64,000 bases of DNA from SG8-30 sp964406445 (lineage in GTDB: Bacteria > Pseudomonadota > Gammaproteobacteria > Steroidobacterales > Steroidobacteraceae). The notes beneath the pieces were generated by a model that did not search any database, had not been told where the DNA came from, and saw only the letters and a program-made list of their open reading frames with translations. The DNA is taken from NCBI GenBank assembly GCA_964406445.1, contig CAYORU010000001.1, positions 1 to 64,000 on the forward strand. The letters run 5' to 3'. Below, in pieces: positions 41,294-49,498 of this stretch (position 1 is its first letter; each line of letters begins with the position of its first letter). The position numbers and the translations under genes are program-made.

Positions 41294-41368
41294 CGTAGGC
41301 ACTCCTGGACGCTCGTTGGCGCCGTTCGGAAAGTGCCTCGTATTGAATACGCCGCCTTAGCAGAAATC

Positions 41369-41403
41369 ACTGCAATTGCAGAGCGAGGTACTGCAGTTGC
41401 AGT
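41369..41403. promoter_or_regulatory. Pair of dyads upstream of alpA
   Basis: ACTGCAATTGCAG (41369-41381, palindromic core CTGCAATTGCAG) and ACTGCAGTTGCAGT (41390-41403). Centre-to-centre distance is about 21 bases, two helical turns, as for a pair of dimers binding the same face. They end at the stop of the next gene. Confidence 0.65.
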
Positions 41404-42149
41404 TAGCGCGGCGCTTCCTCCAGATGGCGACGCGCCTGTGCGAGCTTGGTCCACAAAGTGCGCTCGGCCATACCGGGGCGACCCGGATGGTGAGCGAGCA
41501 GTGCGCTAATCACGGATTCCATGGTCTCGAACGAAGAGTAGGGCTTGCCGCTCGGCGACTTCCCGAGCAGTAGACCCAGCAGGCCGCCAACGATGTTGCG
41601 GTAGGTCGCCTCGCTCCTGGGAGAGACTTCGTTCCTCTCGGCGTTTCGGCTTTCGATCTGCTCGCACAGCGCCTGATGGTGTTCATGCAGAACATCGAAG
41701 GAATGTTCCATCTCCGCGAGCCTGGCCTTCAGTGCCTCTCGGTCGGCCAGCAAGATTTGCACTGCGTCTATGCCGATCGCCTGATGAAGCCGGCGTTCAA
41801 TGTCGTCGAACAGGAACGTTGGCTTTTGATCCGGATAGAAGTGGGTCATCCACATCTTGAGATCGACGTGCCGGATGGTGAGGCCCGGGTCGTCGAGAAG
41901 CGCGGGGTCATTCGACGTAATGCCGGACCTCCCATATGGCAACTCTCCGTTTCTGAGTCCATCGAAGATGCGTTCGGTATTGAGGCGAAGCATCGGCCAT
42001 CTCGGGAAATCGCTTGTACCGGGAATGCCTTTGTCACTCATCGCATCCAGGATGCGGGCCTCGAACCGCAGTAGACCACTCCACCGGAGGGCGGCCTCGA
42101 TGGGTCTATAGAAGATCCTGAAATGCAGAGAAGGCTCGATCTTGCGCAT
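41403..42149 (-). CDS. ICE protein of unknown function (248 residues)
   Basis: Starts MRKIEPSLHFRIFYRPIEAALRWSGL. The middle has HVDLKMWMTHFYPDQKPTFLFDDIERRLH and a coiled coil (about residues 135-170: LADREALKARLAEMEHSFDVLHEHH). The C-terminus has YRNIVGGLLGLLLGKSP and HPGRPGMAERTLWTKLAQARRHLE, which resembles a short motif found in many ICE/plasmid proteins. No catalytic motif is visible. It precedes alpA on the same strand. A 16-base duplicate of its start is found at 43608. Confidence 0.7.
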   Translation of the reverse strand: MRKIEPSLHFRIFYRPIEAALRWSGLLRFEARILDAMSDKGIPGTSDFPRWPMLRLNTERIFDGLRNGELPYGRSGITSNDPALLDDPGLTIRHVDLKMWMTHFYPDQKPTFLFDDIERRLHQAIGIDAVQILLADREALKARLAEMEHSFDVLHEHHQALCEQIESRNAERNEVSPRSEATYRNIVGGLLGLLLGKSPSGKPYSSFETMESVISALLAHHPGRPGMAERTLWTKLAQARRHLEEAPR

Positions 42150-42641
42150 GTCCCGCTCCGGTCATCCGGCTCCTCCTGGCAGCGTTTACGGGTTCCAGTC
42201 CGGCGGACGTGCGACGGGCGCTTGGCTGGATAGGAGTCCGACGATGGTTAGACTGGCGCCAATGGCCGGCGGCGTAGAAGACGTACAAGAGTCGCTACGT
42301 CATCTCATTACTTCGTATCCATTCGCTACCGACACTGGCTTCCCCATGCCACGGATGAGTGTTCGTGCTCGTCACGCAACAGTAAAGATCCGCGCTGTCT
42401 GAGGCGAAGTCGGGGACCGCTACGCGGCATGTTCGAGACCTGAAAAGTCTCGATCCTGAGCACAAAGTCATCAAAGGTTGATCGGTCTACGGACCCCGGA
42501 AGACGCGAAATTGCCATCCGAGGGTCGCTGACGCCCGCACGAATCGGAGAGATTGCTTCCGACACCCAGGAGCGTCACCGCGGCCCGTCATACCTTTCCG
42601 GTCTGCGCGAAGACAAAGAAAGAATGACGGCCTCGCGTTCC
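42150..42641. other. About 490 bases with no supported gene
   Basis: No frame here looks like a real protein on either strand. A 79-codon minus-strand frame (42326-42565) has no ribosome site and no recognisable sequence. This is the junction between the ICE backbone and the LysR/copper region, and a recombination or insertion scar is possible, but I see no tRNA, direct repeat or IS. Confidence 0.5.
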
Positions 42642-43526
42642 TCAGGTTCCGACGTGATTGACGCGCCGGATGAAGTTGCTCAACTGCTCAGACGGCTCGC
42701 TGTCCGGCCTCAGTAAGAAGGTCGTCATCATGTACGATCGACCGGCCAGTGGCCGGGCCACTACGTCCTTGTGGTGGCAGGCCTGGAGATGTGCGGCGCT
42801 GGAGAAACCGATCCCGTAGCCTGCGGCTACCAACGTCAACATCAAGTCGTGCGTGACCACGCGCTCGGCTACGACGGGCTGGGTGTCCACGGATCGAAGC
42901 AGTCGCTCCAACTGCTGACTGCATCCTTCGCAAACCTCAGGGTGGCAAAGTACCAGAGGGTAGTTAACTACTTCGTCCAGCGGCACTCGCCGGTAAGCCA
43001 ACAAGGGATGCCTGGAAGGTACGGCCACTACCAGGGGGTCGTGCCAAACGGGCTCGGCGACGAGTCCATCCTCGACCTCATCTGCCAGTGCGAAACCCGC
43101 ATCGTACAGATCGTTGCGAAGCCCCTTCACTTGCTTGGAGAGCGGTATCTCGAACAGTCGAATCTCGACTTCCGGGTCTTCTTCCCTGCAAAGCGCGAGC
43201 AAGGTAGTAAGGCGGCTGCGTGCGATGCCGTCGGACAATGCTATGCGGAGAGTGCCACGGTAGCCGGTGGATGCAGCCTTCGCGTTGGTCTTGGCTTGTT
43301 CGAGGCAAAGCAGTACACGGCGAGCATCTTCCAGAAAGACCTGCCCAGCCCACGTCAGCCGCGCACCACGGGACGTACGTTCGAGCAGGACAACCCCCAG
43401 CTCGGATTCGAGCTTCTTGATGGAGCGCGAAAGCGGAGATTGCTCGATGTTCAGTCGTTCGGCAGCTCGCCCGAAATGCAGTTCTTCGGCAACAGCGATG
43501 AAGTATCGAAGATGGCGTAGAACCAT
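42642..43526 (-). CDS. LysR family transcriptional regulator
   Basis: A 294-residue LysR-type regulator. The N-terminal helix-turn-helix has LRHLRYFIAVAEELHFGRAAERLNIEQSPLSRSIKKLESELG. The effector domain begins at TGYRGTLRIALSDG and ends at about residue 290. Effector unknown. The gene is not divergent from any neighbour: CopD is on the same strand upstream, with 206 bases between them, so its target is not obvious. In ICE cargo regions LysR genes may regulate the element (TciR-type) or local metabolic genes. Confidence 0.92.
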   Translation of the reverse strand: MVLRHLRYFIAVAEELHFGRAAERLNIEQSPLSRSIKKLESELGVVLLERTSRGARLTWAGQVFLEDARRVLLCLEQAKTNAKAASTGYRGTLRIALSDGIARSRLTTLLALCREEDPEVEIRLFEIPLSKQVKGLRNDLYDAGFALADEVEDGLVAEPVWHDPLVVAVPSRHPLLAYRRVPLDEVVNYPLVLCHPEVCEGCSQQLERLLRSVDTQPVVAERVVTHDLMLTLVAAGYGIGFSSAAHLQACHHKDVVARPLAGRSYMMTTFLLRPDSEPSEQLSNFIRRVNHVGT

Positions 43527-43607
43527 GCACTATGTCCTCGTGATCTGCGCCACCATAGTTCGGTCGCAACTATCGGCATCTCATCGGTGCCCCCCCGGGT
43601 AGGCCGA

Positions 43608-43654
43608 CTCGATCTTGCGCATGCTCCTCCGTTCGCAAAACCGGAGGAGCCATG
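43608..43654. repeat. Duplicated gene-start fragment joined to an imperfect 13-base inverted repeat
   Basis: 16 bases at 43608-43623 are identical to 42135-42150, the start of the 248-residue gene; here the frame stops after 13 codons (MRKIESAYPGGHR). Immediately adjacent, GCATG-CTCCTCCG and CGGAGGAGC-CATGC form an inverted repeat with one bulge around a 10-base loop. Confidence 0.55.
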
Positions 43655-43732
43655 CTCCCGTCGGCATCCCCTAACGGCTCGTCGTTCTTCAGCGATGCAG
43701 CAGGCCTTGTGGTGATGAGCGTGGGCGTCAGG

Positions 43733-44674
43733 TTACCCATAGGGACTCATAGTCCCGAAGATCGAAACGGTGGCGATGATCAACGCGGCGAGCGTTGCTT
43801 CCACCGCCACGGTGAGCCGGAGCGTCTTCAGAGTGCGCGCGCCGTCGCCGACGAAGATCTCACCTTTCAATCGAGGTACCAGGCGCCAGCGATGCAGCGC
43901 AGCTACTCCCAGCATGGCGGCGAAGAACGCCAGCTTCGCCAGCAACAACTGGCCATAGGTGCTGTGGAATAGGGGCGCGACGGACCAGCCCGCAAGGTCG
44001 CCGTAGTGCATGACGCCGGTCACCAGGAGCGCGCCGACGAGGACGGTGCCGGGACCTGAGAAATCCTGCAGTGACTGATGGAGCCGTTGCGGGAAGGAGC
44101 TGGCAGATGTTCTGCGACGGGATAGGATGATGAGGAACGCCGCAATGGCACCGATCCAGCCGCCCGCTGCGAGCAGGTGCCCGATACCCGCGGCCAGTCG
44201 CAGCATGCCGGATGCTCCTTCTCCAGCAGCGGCGTGACCGTTCCATGCGAGCGTGAGCAAGGCGCCGCCGGCAAGCACGGTGGCCAGTGGCGAGAAGAAC
44301 GAGCGCTCTTGGCGGCGTGACTGCCAGCCGAGAAAGGCGATCAGCACCACCAGCAGGGCCGTTCGTCCCAATGCGGCCCGGCCAGCGCCGGTGTCGAACA
44401 GGTACCAGCCCAGCGATGCGCGATCGAGCTCGGCGATCGACATCCCCATGATCTGCGTCGTCTTGAAGACGACGTCGATGCCGGTCAGCACCACGCCAAA
44501 CACGGCGCCGGCTAGAAGTGCCATGGAGAGCGCCGATCTGGACAGGGGCAACCACGGGTCTTCGCCAGGCACGGATCGGCGCAGGCCGTACCACGCGAAC
44601 AGCGGAAGGCCGAACAGCAGCATCAGATCCAGGTACTGGACGAACCGCAATGCGTAAGCGGGTACGCTCGACAA
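43733..44674 (-). CDS. copD: Copper resistance inner-membrane protein CopD
   Basis: A 313-residue membrane protein with about eight hydrophobic segments and the CopD pattern (RFVQYLDLMLLFGLPLFAWY, the His/Met-containing GHLLAAGGWIGAIAAF, THSTYGQLLLAKLAFF-like GQLLLAKLAFF). CopD is thought to move copper across the inner membrane together with periplasmic CopC. It starts 12 bases after the copC stop and is the last gene of the DUF411-CopC-CopD unit. Confidence 0.9.
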   Translation of the reverse strand: MSSVPAYALRFVQYLDLMLLFGLPLFAWYGLRRSVPGEDPWLPLSRSALSMALLAGAVFGVVLTGIDVVFKTTQIMGMSIAELDRASLGWYLFDTGAGRAALGRTALLVVLIAFLGWQSRRQERSFFSPLATVLAGGALLTLAWNGHAAAGEGASGMLRLAAGIGHLLAAGGWIGAIAAFLIILSRRRTSASSFPQRLHQSLQDFSGPGTVLVGALLVTGVMHYGDLAGWSVAPLFHSTYGQLLLAKLAFFAAMLGVAALHRWRLVPRLKGEIFVGDGARTLKTLRLTVAVEATLAALIIATVSIFGTMSPYG

Positions 44675-44686
44675 TGCGGCGGCCCC

Positions 44687-45070
44687 TCAGCGGACGGTGA
44701 AGCTGAAGTCCCCTGTCATCGGGTGGTTGTCCGGCCCGACGGCGCGGTACTGCACGCGATAAGTTCCGGCTTCGAGCGGATGATGCAGCTTGGCGCGCAG
44801 CGTCTTGCCGTCATTGACGACTTCAATCTCCAGATGCTCGATCGGCATGGTCGAATTGCCGTGGACCATGGCCAGTTCCACGCGCGAAGCGCGCGGCAAT
44901 AGCGTCTCGTTGAAAACGAGGTCGATCTGCTGCGGGGATGCCACAACCGCATTGGCCGCCGGCGTGGACTGAACCAGTGTGGCGTGCGCGTAGGCGAAAG
45001 AGGCCGAAAGGAGGCCGACCGCGAGGCCGATGCCGAGGGAGAAAGAGCGGATTGTGCCAGCGATTTTCAT
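44687..45070 (-). CDS. copC: Periplasmic copper-binding protein CopC
   Basis: A 127-residue CopC. Signal peptide to AYAHA, so mature His1 (HATLVQSTPAANA) can provide the N-terminal Cu(II) ligand. The motif DNHPMTGDFSF near the C-terminus carries the second His, and LPRASRVELAM and YRVQYRAVGPD are the typical strands. The Met-rich Cu(I) loop of classic CopC is reduced. It receives copper in the periplasm and works with CopD. Follows the DUF411 gene after 99 bases. Confidence 0.93.
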   Translation of the reverse strand: MKIAGTIRSFSLGIGLAVGLLSASFAYAHATLVQSTPAANAVVASPQQIDLVFNETLLPRASRVELAMVHGNSTMPIEHLEIEVVNDGKTLRAKLHHPLEAGTYRVQYRAVGPDNHPMTGDFSFTVR

Positions 45071-45169
45071 GATCTTGCTCCGTCAATGGGGGGCGAGTAC
45101 GTGGAGGTTTCTCGTAGCATTCAATGGGTTTCGCGCAGGCCGGTTTCCAGGCCATGCCCCGGAAGTGGA

Positions 45170-45646
45170 TTACTGCGAGCCCTGGTATGACTGGTACACG
45201 CGAGTGCTTCCATCGGCCTGCACCAGCAGCACGTCGTAGGCCACAGCGCGGTTGCCGTAGGCCGGTCCGTCCATACCCGGCGATCCGAGGGGCATGCCGG
45301 GCACGGCCAAGCCCAGCGCCTTCGGCTTCTCCCTGAGCAGGCGCTGGATGTCGGCGACAGGAACATGGCCCTCGATCACATACCCGTTGATCCTGGCCGT
45401 ATGGCAGGAGCCGAGCTTTGCTGGCATGCCAAGACGCGCGCGCGCCGCGGCATTGCCTGTCTCAGAAACGCGCAAATTGATGCCTGCTTCCTTCAGATGC
45501 TCCATCCACAGCTTGCAGCAGCCGCAGTTGGGATCTTTCCAGATGTCGGCGACCAGCTCGCTGGCAGCCGCCATCCCGCTGAAAACCATGCTCAGCACTA
45601 TGATTAGTACGGACCACTTACGAGGCTTCGCGATGGGATGCTTCAT
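45170..45646 (-). CDS. DUF411 periplasmic metal-binding protein
   Basis: A 158-residue protein with a signal/anchor at residues 10-28 and the DUF411 core: WKDPNCGCCKLWMEHLK, where CGCC is the metal site, ARLGMPAKLGSCHTARI, YVIEGHVPVADIQRLL and a C-terminal PGMPLGSPGM. DUF411 proteins are copper-induced and common in copper islands. The ATG at 45646 opens the signal peptide; the longer frame is rejected. It is the first gene behind the copper promoter at 45758. Confidence 0.9.
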   Translation of the reverse strand: MKHPIAKPRKWSVLIIVLSMVFSGMAAASELVADIWKDPNCGCCKLWMEHLKEAGINLRVSETGNAAARARLGMPAKLGSCHTARINGYVIEGHVPVADIQRLLREKPKALGLAVPGMPLGSPGMDGPAYGNRAVAYDVLLVQADGSTRVYQSYQGSQ

Positions 45647-45757
45647 GCTCAGTTCTCTACGTGCTTTCCAAGGTCTGTTGTGGATCGGTCTGTTGTGGAT
45701 CAAGGATCCGGCAGTCCAGCGCTTGCCATGCGCGGGCGTGACGATGCTTGCCGTCGG

Positions 45758-45812
45758 AGCGTAGTGAGACGCCACTGTCAGGCGAATGACCCCTCCATTA
45801 CATTTCCGTCAT
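45758..45812 (-). promoter_or_regulatory. Copper-type promoter P1 (DUF411-CopC-CopD unit)
   Basis: Minus strand: ATGACGGAAATGTAATG-GAG-GGGTCAT (45786-45812), then 22 bases including GACAG, then the -10-like TACGCT (45758-45763). Predicted start of transcription is about 100 bases before the DUF411 ATG. Shares exact spacing with three other promoters. The upper half resembles cop-box sequences (TGAC...ATGTAAT). Confidence 0.75.
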
Positions 45813-46069
45813 CCGAATGTCAGATGATTGCCAGTACTGGGAAGCACCCACTGCAGGCGTGGCAGCGCGCGTCGCGGGAGCGCGTGCCGGCGCGACCAAG
45901 CCGATGCCGTAGCCTTGGCACTCAGTCTCAAGCTGGGGGACGCAGCACCGGCGGCGATTGGGTCGGCTGCTCAGAAACCGCGGGTCGGCACTGCGCGACG
46001 TTCGTGGAGCACAGACGCCCGCCCCATCGATGGGGATGGGGCGGGGTATTTGACGTGAGGTGTTGGCGG

Positions 46070-46441
46070 TTACTTGGCTGACGCTTCGGCTTCGTGGAGC
46101 TTCGCAAGCTCTTCGTATTCCGCGGCGGTTTCCTCCTGCAGCTTGATCAGCCTGTCGCAGTGCCTGGCCAGCGATTGACCCGTGGCGGCACCGCTCTTGA
46201 ACGCTTGATGATTATGGCGATAGGTGTTGCGCATCGCCTTGTGCTTCTCGGATTCTGCCAAGGCGTCGCCGGCCAGCGTGCGGTAGTACGCGGCGATGGC
46301 CAGATGGTTCTCCGGCTTGTCCGCGATATCGTTCAGCAGCTTTATGATCGGTTCTTCGGTGGGCTGCTGCGCATAGGCCGGAACGGCTACGGCGAACATT
46401 GCACACAACATCATGACCCAGGACGCTTTGACGGACTTCAT
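46070..46441 (-). CDS. Small secreted helical protein in the copper region, unknown function
   Basis: A 123-residue secreted protein: signal peptide (cleavage near AYAQQ), then a charged helical mature part (IKLLNDIADKPENHLAIAAYYRTLAGDALAESEKHKAMRNTYRHNHQAF and a final KLHEAEASAK). His residues are few and no metal motif is evident. Transcribed from promoter P2 (46482-46525) of the copper set. GGAGA precedes the ATG. I recognise no named domain; a metal-stress chaperone role is conceivable. The gap 45813-46069 contains no gene. Confidence 0.75.
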   Translation of the reverse strand: MKSVKASWVMMLCAMFAVAVPAYAQQPTEEPIIKLLNDIADKPENHLAIAAYYRTLAGDALAESEKHKAMRNTYRHNHQAFKSGAATGQSLARHCDRLIKLQEETAAEYEELAKLHEAEASAK

Positions 46442-46481
46442 TGGAATCTCCTGATGGGCTGGGGGAGGTATGCCCGATGCC

Positions 46482-46525
46482 AGCCTAGGAATGACCTGCT
46501 TTCATCTGAATGACCCGTTCATTAC
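46482..46525 (-). promoter_or_regulatory. Copper-type promoter P2
   Basis: Minus strand: GTAATG-AAC-GGGTCAT (46510-46525), 22 bases with GAAAG, then -10-like TAGGCT (46482-46487). Same geometry as P1, P3 and P4. Drives the 123-residue gene at 46070-46441. Confidence 0.75.
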
Positions 46526-46654
46526 ATTCATGCAATGCGCTTGTCACTTCGGAAGCGGCTGAACGTCCACGAGGAAGCGTACTCAATACGCGCATCACTC
46601 GGCGCATCAATTGATTGAAAGGTCTTGGTTGAATGACGAGATGATTGCGTCATC

Positions 46655-46698
46655 GTAATGGCGGGGTCATGCCGTCGACAGCTTGCCGTACGTAGGGT
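46655..46698 (+). promoter_or_regulatory. Copper-type promoter P3 (redox operon)
   Basis: GTAATG-GCG-GGGTCAT (46655-46670), then 22 bases with GACAG, then TAGGGT (46693-46698). It lies back to back with P2, 130 bases apart. Predicted to start the operon 46802-51375. Confidence 0.75.
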
Positions 46699-46801
46699 GG
46701 AAGCGAACAAGCCGTCCGCAAACGCGGATCGGTTTCTCTTGTGGGTGCGTCGCACCCGCCGGTTCCCGACGGGAATCGCCGCCAACTTATCGGAGGTTGT
46801 C

Positions 46802-47326
46802 ATGAGGCACTATCGTCGACCATCGCTGGTGATAGCTTGTTTGCTTGGTGTGATGCTCGCTGGCTCGGCGCTGGCCGATGACGACAAGCACAAGCACGGT
46901 CAGTCCGGCGCCATGGGGCAGTCGCCCGCCAGCACAAGCGCCCCCGCATCGCCCCACGCTCCGGCGGCACACCCCCCGGCTGCCCAGTCCCCCGCTGCAC
47001 AGAATCCGCCTACCTCGCCCAAGGCCATGGCGGCGCACATGGAGGAGATGGCAGCCATGATGCGCGAGCGAGGAAAAGCCATGGAGGCCATGGGCCGACA
47101 GATGCAGGAAGGCAGCATGCAGATGCATCAGCAGGCCATGTCGATGAAGGCCGGGGATGCGTCCGCGCACAATGACATCGACATGTCCGCCGCGATGCAG
47201 CACATGGACCAGATGAAGAAGGACATGGAGAACTGCGAGCAGCAGATGCAGCAAGTCGATTCGACCATGCAGAAGATGGATTCGAGCATGGGCGGTGGCA
47301 TGGCCAAGAAGATGGGCCATATGTAG
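46802..47326 (+). CDS. Met/His-rich periplasmic copper-binding protein
   Basis: A 174-residue secreted protein. Signal peptide (LVIACLLGVMLAGSALAD), then DDDKHKHGQ, a Pro/Ala/Ser-rich stretch, then a long Met/Gln/His-rich helical region (residues about 80-174; for example MAAHMEEMAAMMRERGKAMEAMGRQM and a final SMGGGMAKKMGHM). Such Met/His patterns bind Cu(I)/Ag(I), as in CusF/PcoE-like proteins. The ATG at 46802 follows GGAGGTTGTC. First gene of the redox operon. Confidence 0.82.
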   Translation: MRHYRRPSLVIACLLGVMLAGSALADDDKHKHGQSGAMGQSPASTSAPASPHAPAAHPPAAQSPAAQNPPTSPKAMAAHMEEMAAMMRERGKAMEAMGRQMQEGSMQMHQQAMSMKAGDASAHNDIDMSAAMQHMDQMKKDMENCEQQMQQVDSTMQKMDSSMGGGMAKKMGHM

Positions 47327-47338
47327 GGGGCGGCCGCC

Positions 47339-49498
47339 GTGTCGACGAAAAGCTTCATGGGGTGGAAGCGCATCGTTGCCCCGGCCACGCTGGCGATGTC
47401 GCTGGCGTATGGAACGGCTAGCGCGCAGACAGCCGTCGATCCGAACGCAGGTCATCCACCGGGCAAGACCAGCAACACGGCCGCGTCGCAGCCGGCCGCG
47501 ACGGGAACGACAGCCGCGCAAGGCAGCCGTTCGATGGGCGGGATGCCGATGGGGGCCACGCCACCGGCGGACCCGCCGATGGGCGATGACAATCACGCGG
47601 CGCATCATCCTGACCCGCCCGCAAACATGGCGGCGCCGCAGCCGGCTGCCGGTGACGCGCCCATGCCAAGCGGTTCGACGCAAGGCATGTCGATGGGGCC
47701 CGCAGCGCCGGCGGGCGCAGCGATGGGCGACGACGACCATGCCGCGCATCATCCTGACGCGGCCGGCGGCATGCCGGCTGCGCCCGGTGCGTCGATGGGC
47801 GGTTCCATGGGCGGCATGATGGACGACATGATGCGCGGCTGCCGCGGGGACGAGTGCGGCCGCGACCGGCGTCTCAACAAGCTGCTGTATCCCCAGCTGA
47901 TGGCGCTGCCGGACCTTCCTCCGGAGCGACGCGCCGGCGTCGAACAGCTCGCCCACCATCGGATGCACGAAGGCATCCAGCAATTGGCGACCCTGTCGTC
48001 GGAGGCGTCGCATGCGATCCAGCGCAACGACTACGCCGGCCTGCAGGAGGCGTCCGAGCGGATGCGCGTGGCCTGGGGCGAGTTCGACAGTGGTCTGTCG
48101 GCCTACCGGGCGCTGGCCGAAGGACAGGCGCCGCGCGGCATCGCGCTGGACTGGTTCCGCCGCGAAATGAATCTGACCGATCCCCTGACCACGGTGCCGG
48201 CGCACGGGGTCTTCGGCCTGTCGGGCTTTCACTACTTCACGATGGCGCTGCTGTCGGCTTTTGCGCTGCTGGGGGCGTGGATGTATGTGGCCCGCAACCG
48301 GCGTACGAACGCGGTGCTGGCCACGCTGCGCACAGGCGCGCCGGCGTCTCCGGCAGCCTCCCCGGCACCGCGTGCCGGCGCATCGCCAGGCCCCGCGGTA
48401 CCGGCACCTGCCGTGGCTTCGCCCGAAGGCGCCCCGCAGGCGCGCACGCCTGCGTCCACCACGGGCAGTTGGGTCGGCAAGCTGCGGGTCGCGCGCATCT
48501 TCCTGGAGACCTCCAGGGTCAAGACGTTCCGCCTGGCACCCGTCGAGGGAACAGGTGCCCTGCCTTTCGAGTTCGAGCCCGGCCAGTTCCTCACGCTCTC
48601 TGTGCCCTCGGACGGGAAACAGGTTAAGCGCTCTTACTCGATCGCCTCATCGCCGTGCTGCCACGGCTGGTGCGACCTGACCGTCAAGCACGAAAGCGGC
48701 GGCATCGTGTCGGGCCATCTCCACGAGCACGTGCAGGAAGGCGATCTCCTCGATGCGTCCGGCCCGTATGGCCGCTTCACCTTTCGCGGGGTCGAGTCCG
48801 ACAGTGTTGTGCTCCTGGGGGGCGGCGTCGGCATCACGCCGTTGATGAGCTCGATCCGCTACCTGACCGACCAGAGCTGGAACGGCCGGATCGACCTGGT
48901 CTACGCCTGCAAGGACCTGGAGAACGTGATCTTCCGCGACGAGCTGAACCAGCTTGCCCGTCGGCATCCGAACCTCCACGTGTCCATCGTATTGAGCGAT
49001 GAGGCTTCGGAGGCGTGGACCGGCCCGCGTGGGTTCATCACCGCCCAATTGCTGGGGCAGATCCCGGAGATCCGCTCGCGCCGCATCCACCTGTGCGGTC
49101 CGCCGGTGATGATGGACGCGGTCCGCAACGAGCTGGGCAAACTGGGCATCGATCCGGCGTCGGTCCACTCCGAGCTGTTCCTGAGCCCGCCCAAGCCGGC
49201 GCCCCCCGAACCGGGCCAGGCCGGCGACACCGCTGCGGCCGTGACCTGCAGCTTCGAGCGATCGGGGAAAAGGGCGCCGCTGGCCGCCGGCCAGACCGTC
49301 TTGGAGGCCGCCGAAGACGTCGGCGTCCCGATCGAGTACGCGTGCCGGCAGGGCTACTGCGGCATCTGCAAGGTGAAACTGCTCTCGGGCGAGGTCACCA
49401 TGGCGGTGGACGACAGCCTGACCCCGCTCGACCGCTCGTCGGGGATGATCCTGGCCTGCCAGGCGAAGGCATCGGCCGACATATCGGTGGATGCCTAG
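47339..49498 (+). CDS. Fusion of copper-binding domain, transmembrane helix and ferredoxin-type NAD(P)H reductase
   Basis: A 719-residue fusion starting at GTG. Residues 1-30: signal peptide. Residues 30-165: Met/His-rich, with two similar blocks (MGDDNHAAHHPD at about 81 and MGDDDHAAHHPD at about 129). Residues 180-280: helical domain. Residues 297-318: transmembrane helix. Residues 375-615: ferredoxin-reductase-like FAD/NAD part with RSYS (431), GGGVGITP (494) and CGPPVMM (586). Residues 634-719: [2Fe-2S] domain with Cys669, 674, 677 and 707. It would place copper binding in the periplasm and NAD(P)H oxidation in the cytoplasm. Followed without a gap by the cytochrome b gene. Confidence 0.85.
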   Translation: MSTKSFMGWKRIVAPATLAMSLAYGTASAQTAVDPNAGHPPGKTSNTAASQPAATGTTAAQGSRSMGGMPMGATPPADPPMGDDNHAAHHPDPPANMAAPQPAAGDAPMPSGSTQGMSMGPAAPAGAAMGDDDHAAHHPDAAGGMPAAPGASMGGSMGGMMDDMMRGCRGDECGRDRRLNKLLYPQLMALPDLPPERRAGVEQLAHHRMHEGIQQLATLSSEASHAIQRNDYAGLQEASERMRVAWGEFDSGLSAYRALAEGQAPRGIALDWFRREMNLTDPLTTVPAHGVFGLSGFHYFTMALLSAFALLGAWMYVARNRRTNAVLATLRTGAPASPAASPAPRAGASPGPAVPAPAVASPEGAPQARTPASTTGSWVGKLRVARIFLETSRVKTFRLAPVEGTGALPFEFEPGQFLTLSVPSDGKQVKRSYSIASSPCCHGWCDLTVKHESGGIVSGHLHEHVQEGDLLDASGPYGRFTFRGVESDSVVLLGGGVGITPLMSSIRYLTDQSWNGRIDLVYACKDLENVIFRDELNQLARRHPNLHVSIVLSDEASEAWTGPRGFITAQLLGQIPEIRSRRIHLCGPPVMMDAVRNELGKLGIDPASVHSELFLSPPKPAPPEPGQAGDTAAAVTCSFERSGKRAPLAAGQTVLEAAEDVGVPIEYACRQGYCGICKVKLLSGEVTMAVDDSLTPLDRSSGMILACQAKASADISVDA

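Noticed and set aside
42326..42565. 79-codon minus-strand frame as a gene
   Set aside because: No ribosome site, no recognisable domain and composition unlike neighbours.
46787..48232. 481-codon antisense frame over the Met/His-rich genes
   Set aside because: Its His/Arg-rich composition comes from reading Met/His/Ala codons in reverse; there is no ribosome site and the forward proteins are well supported.
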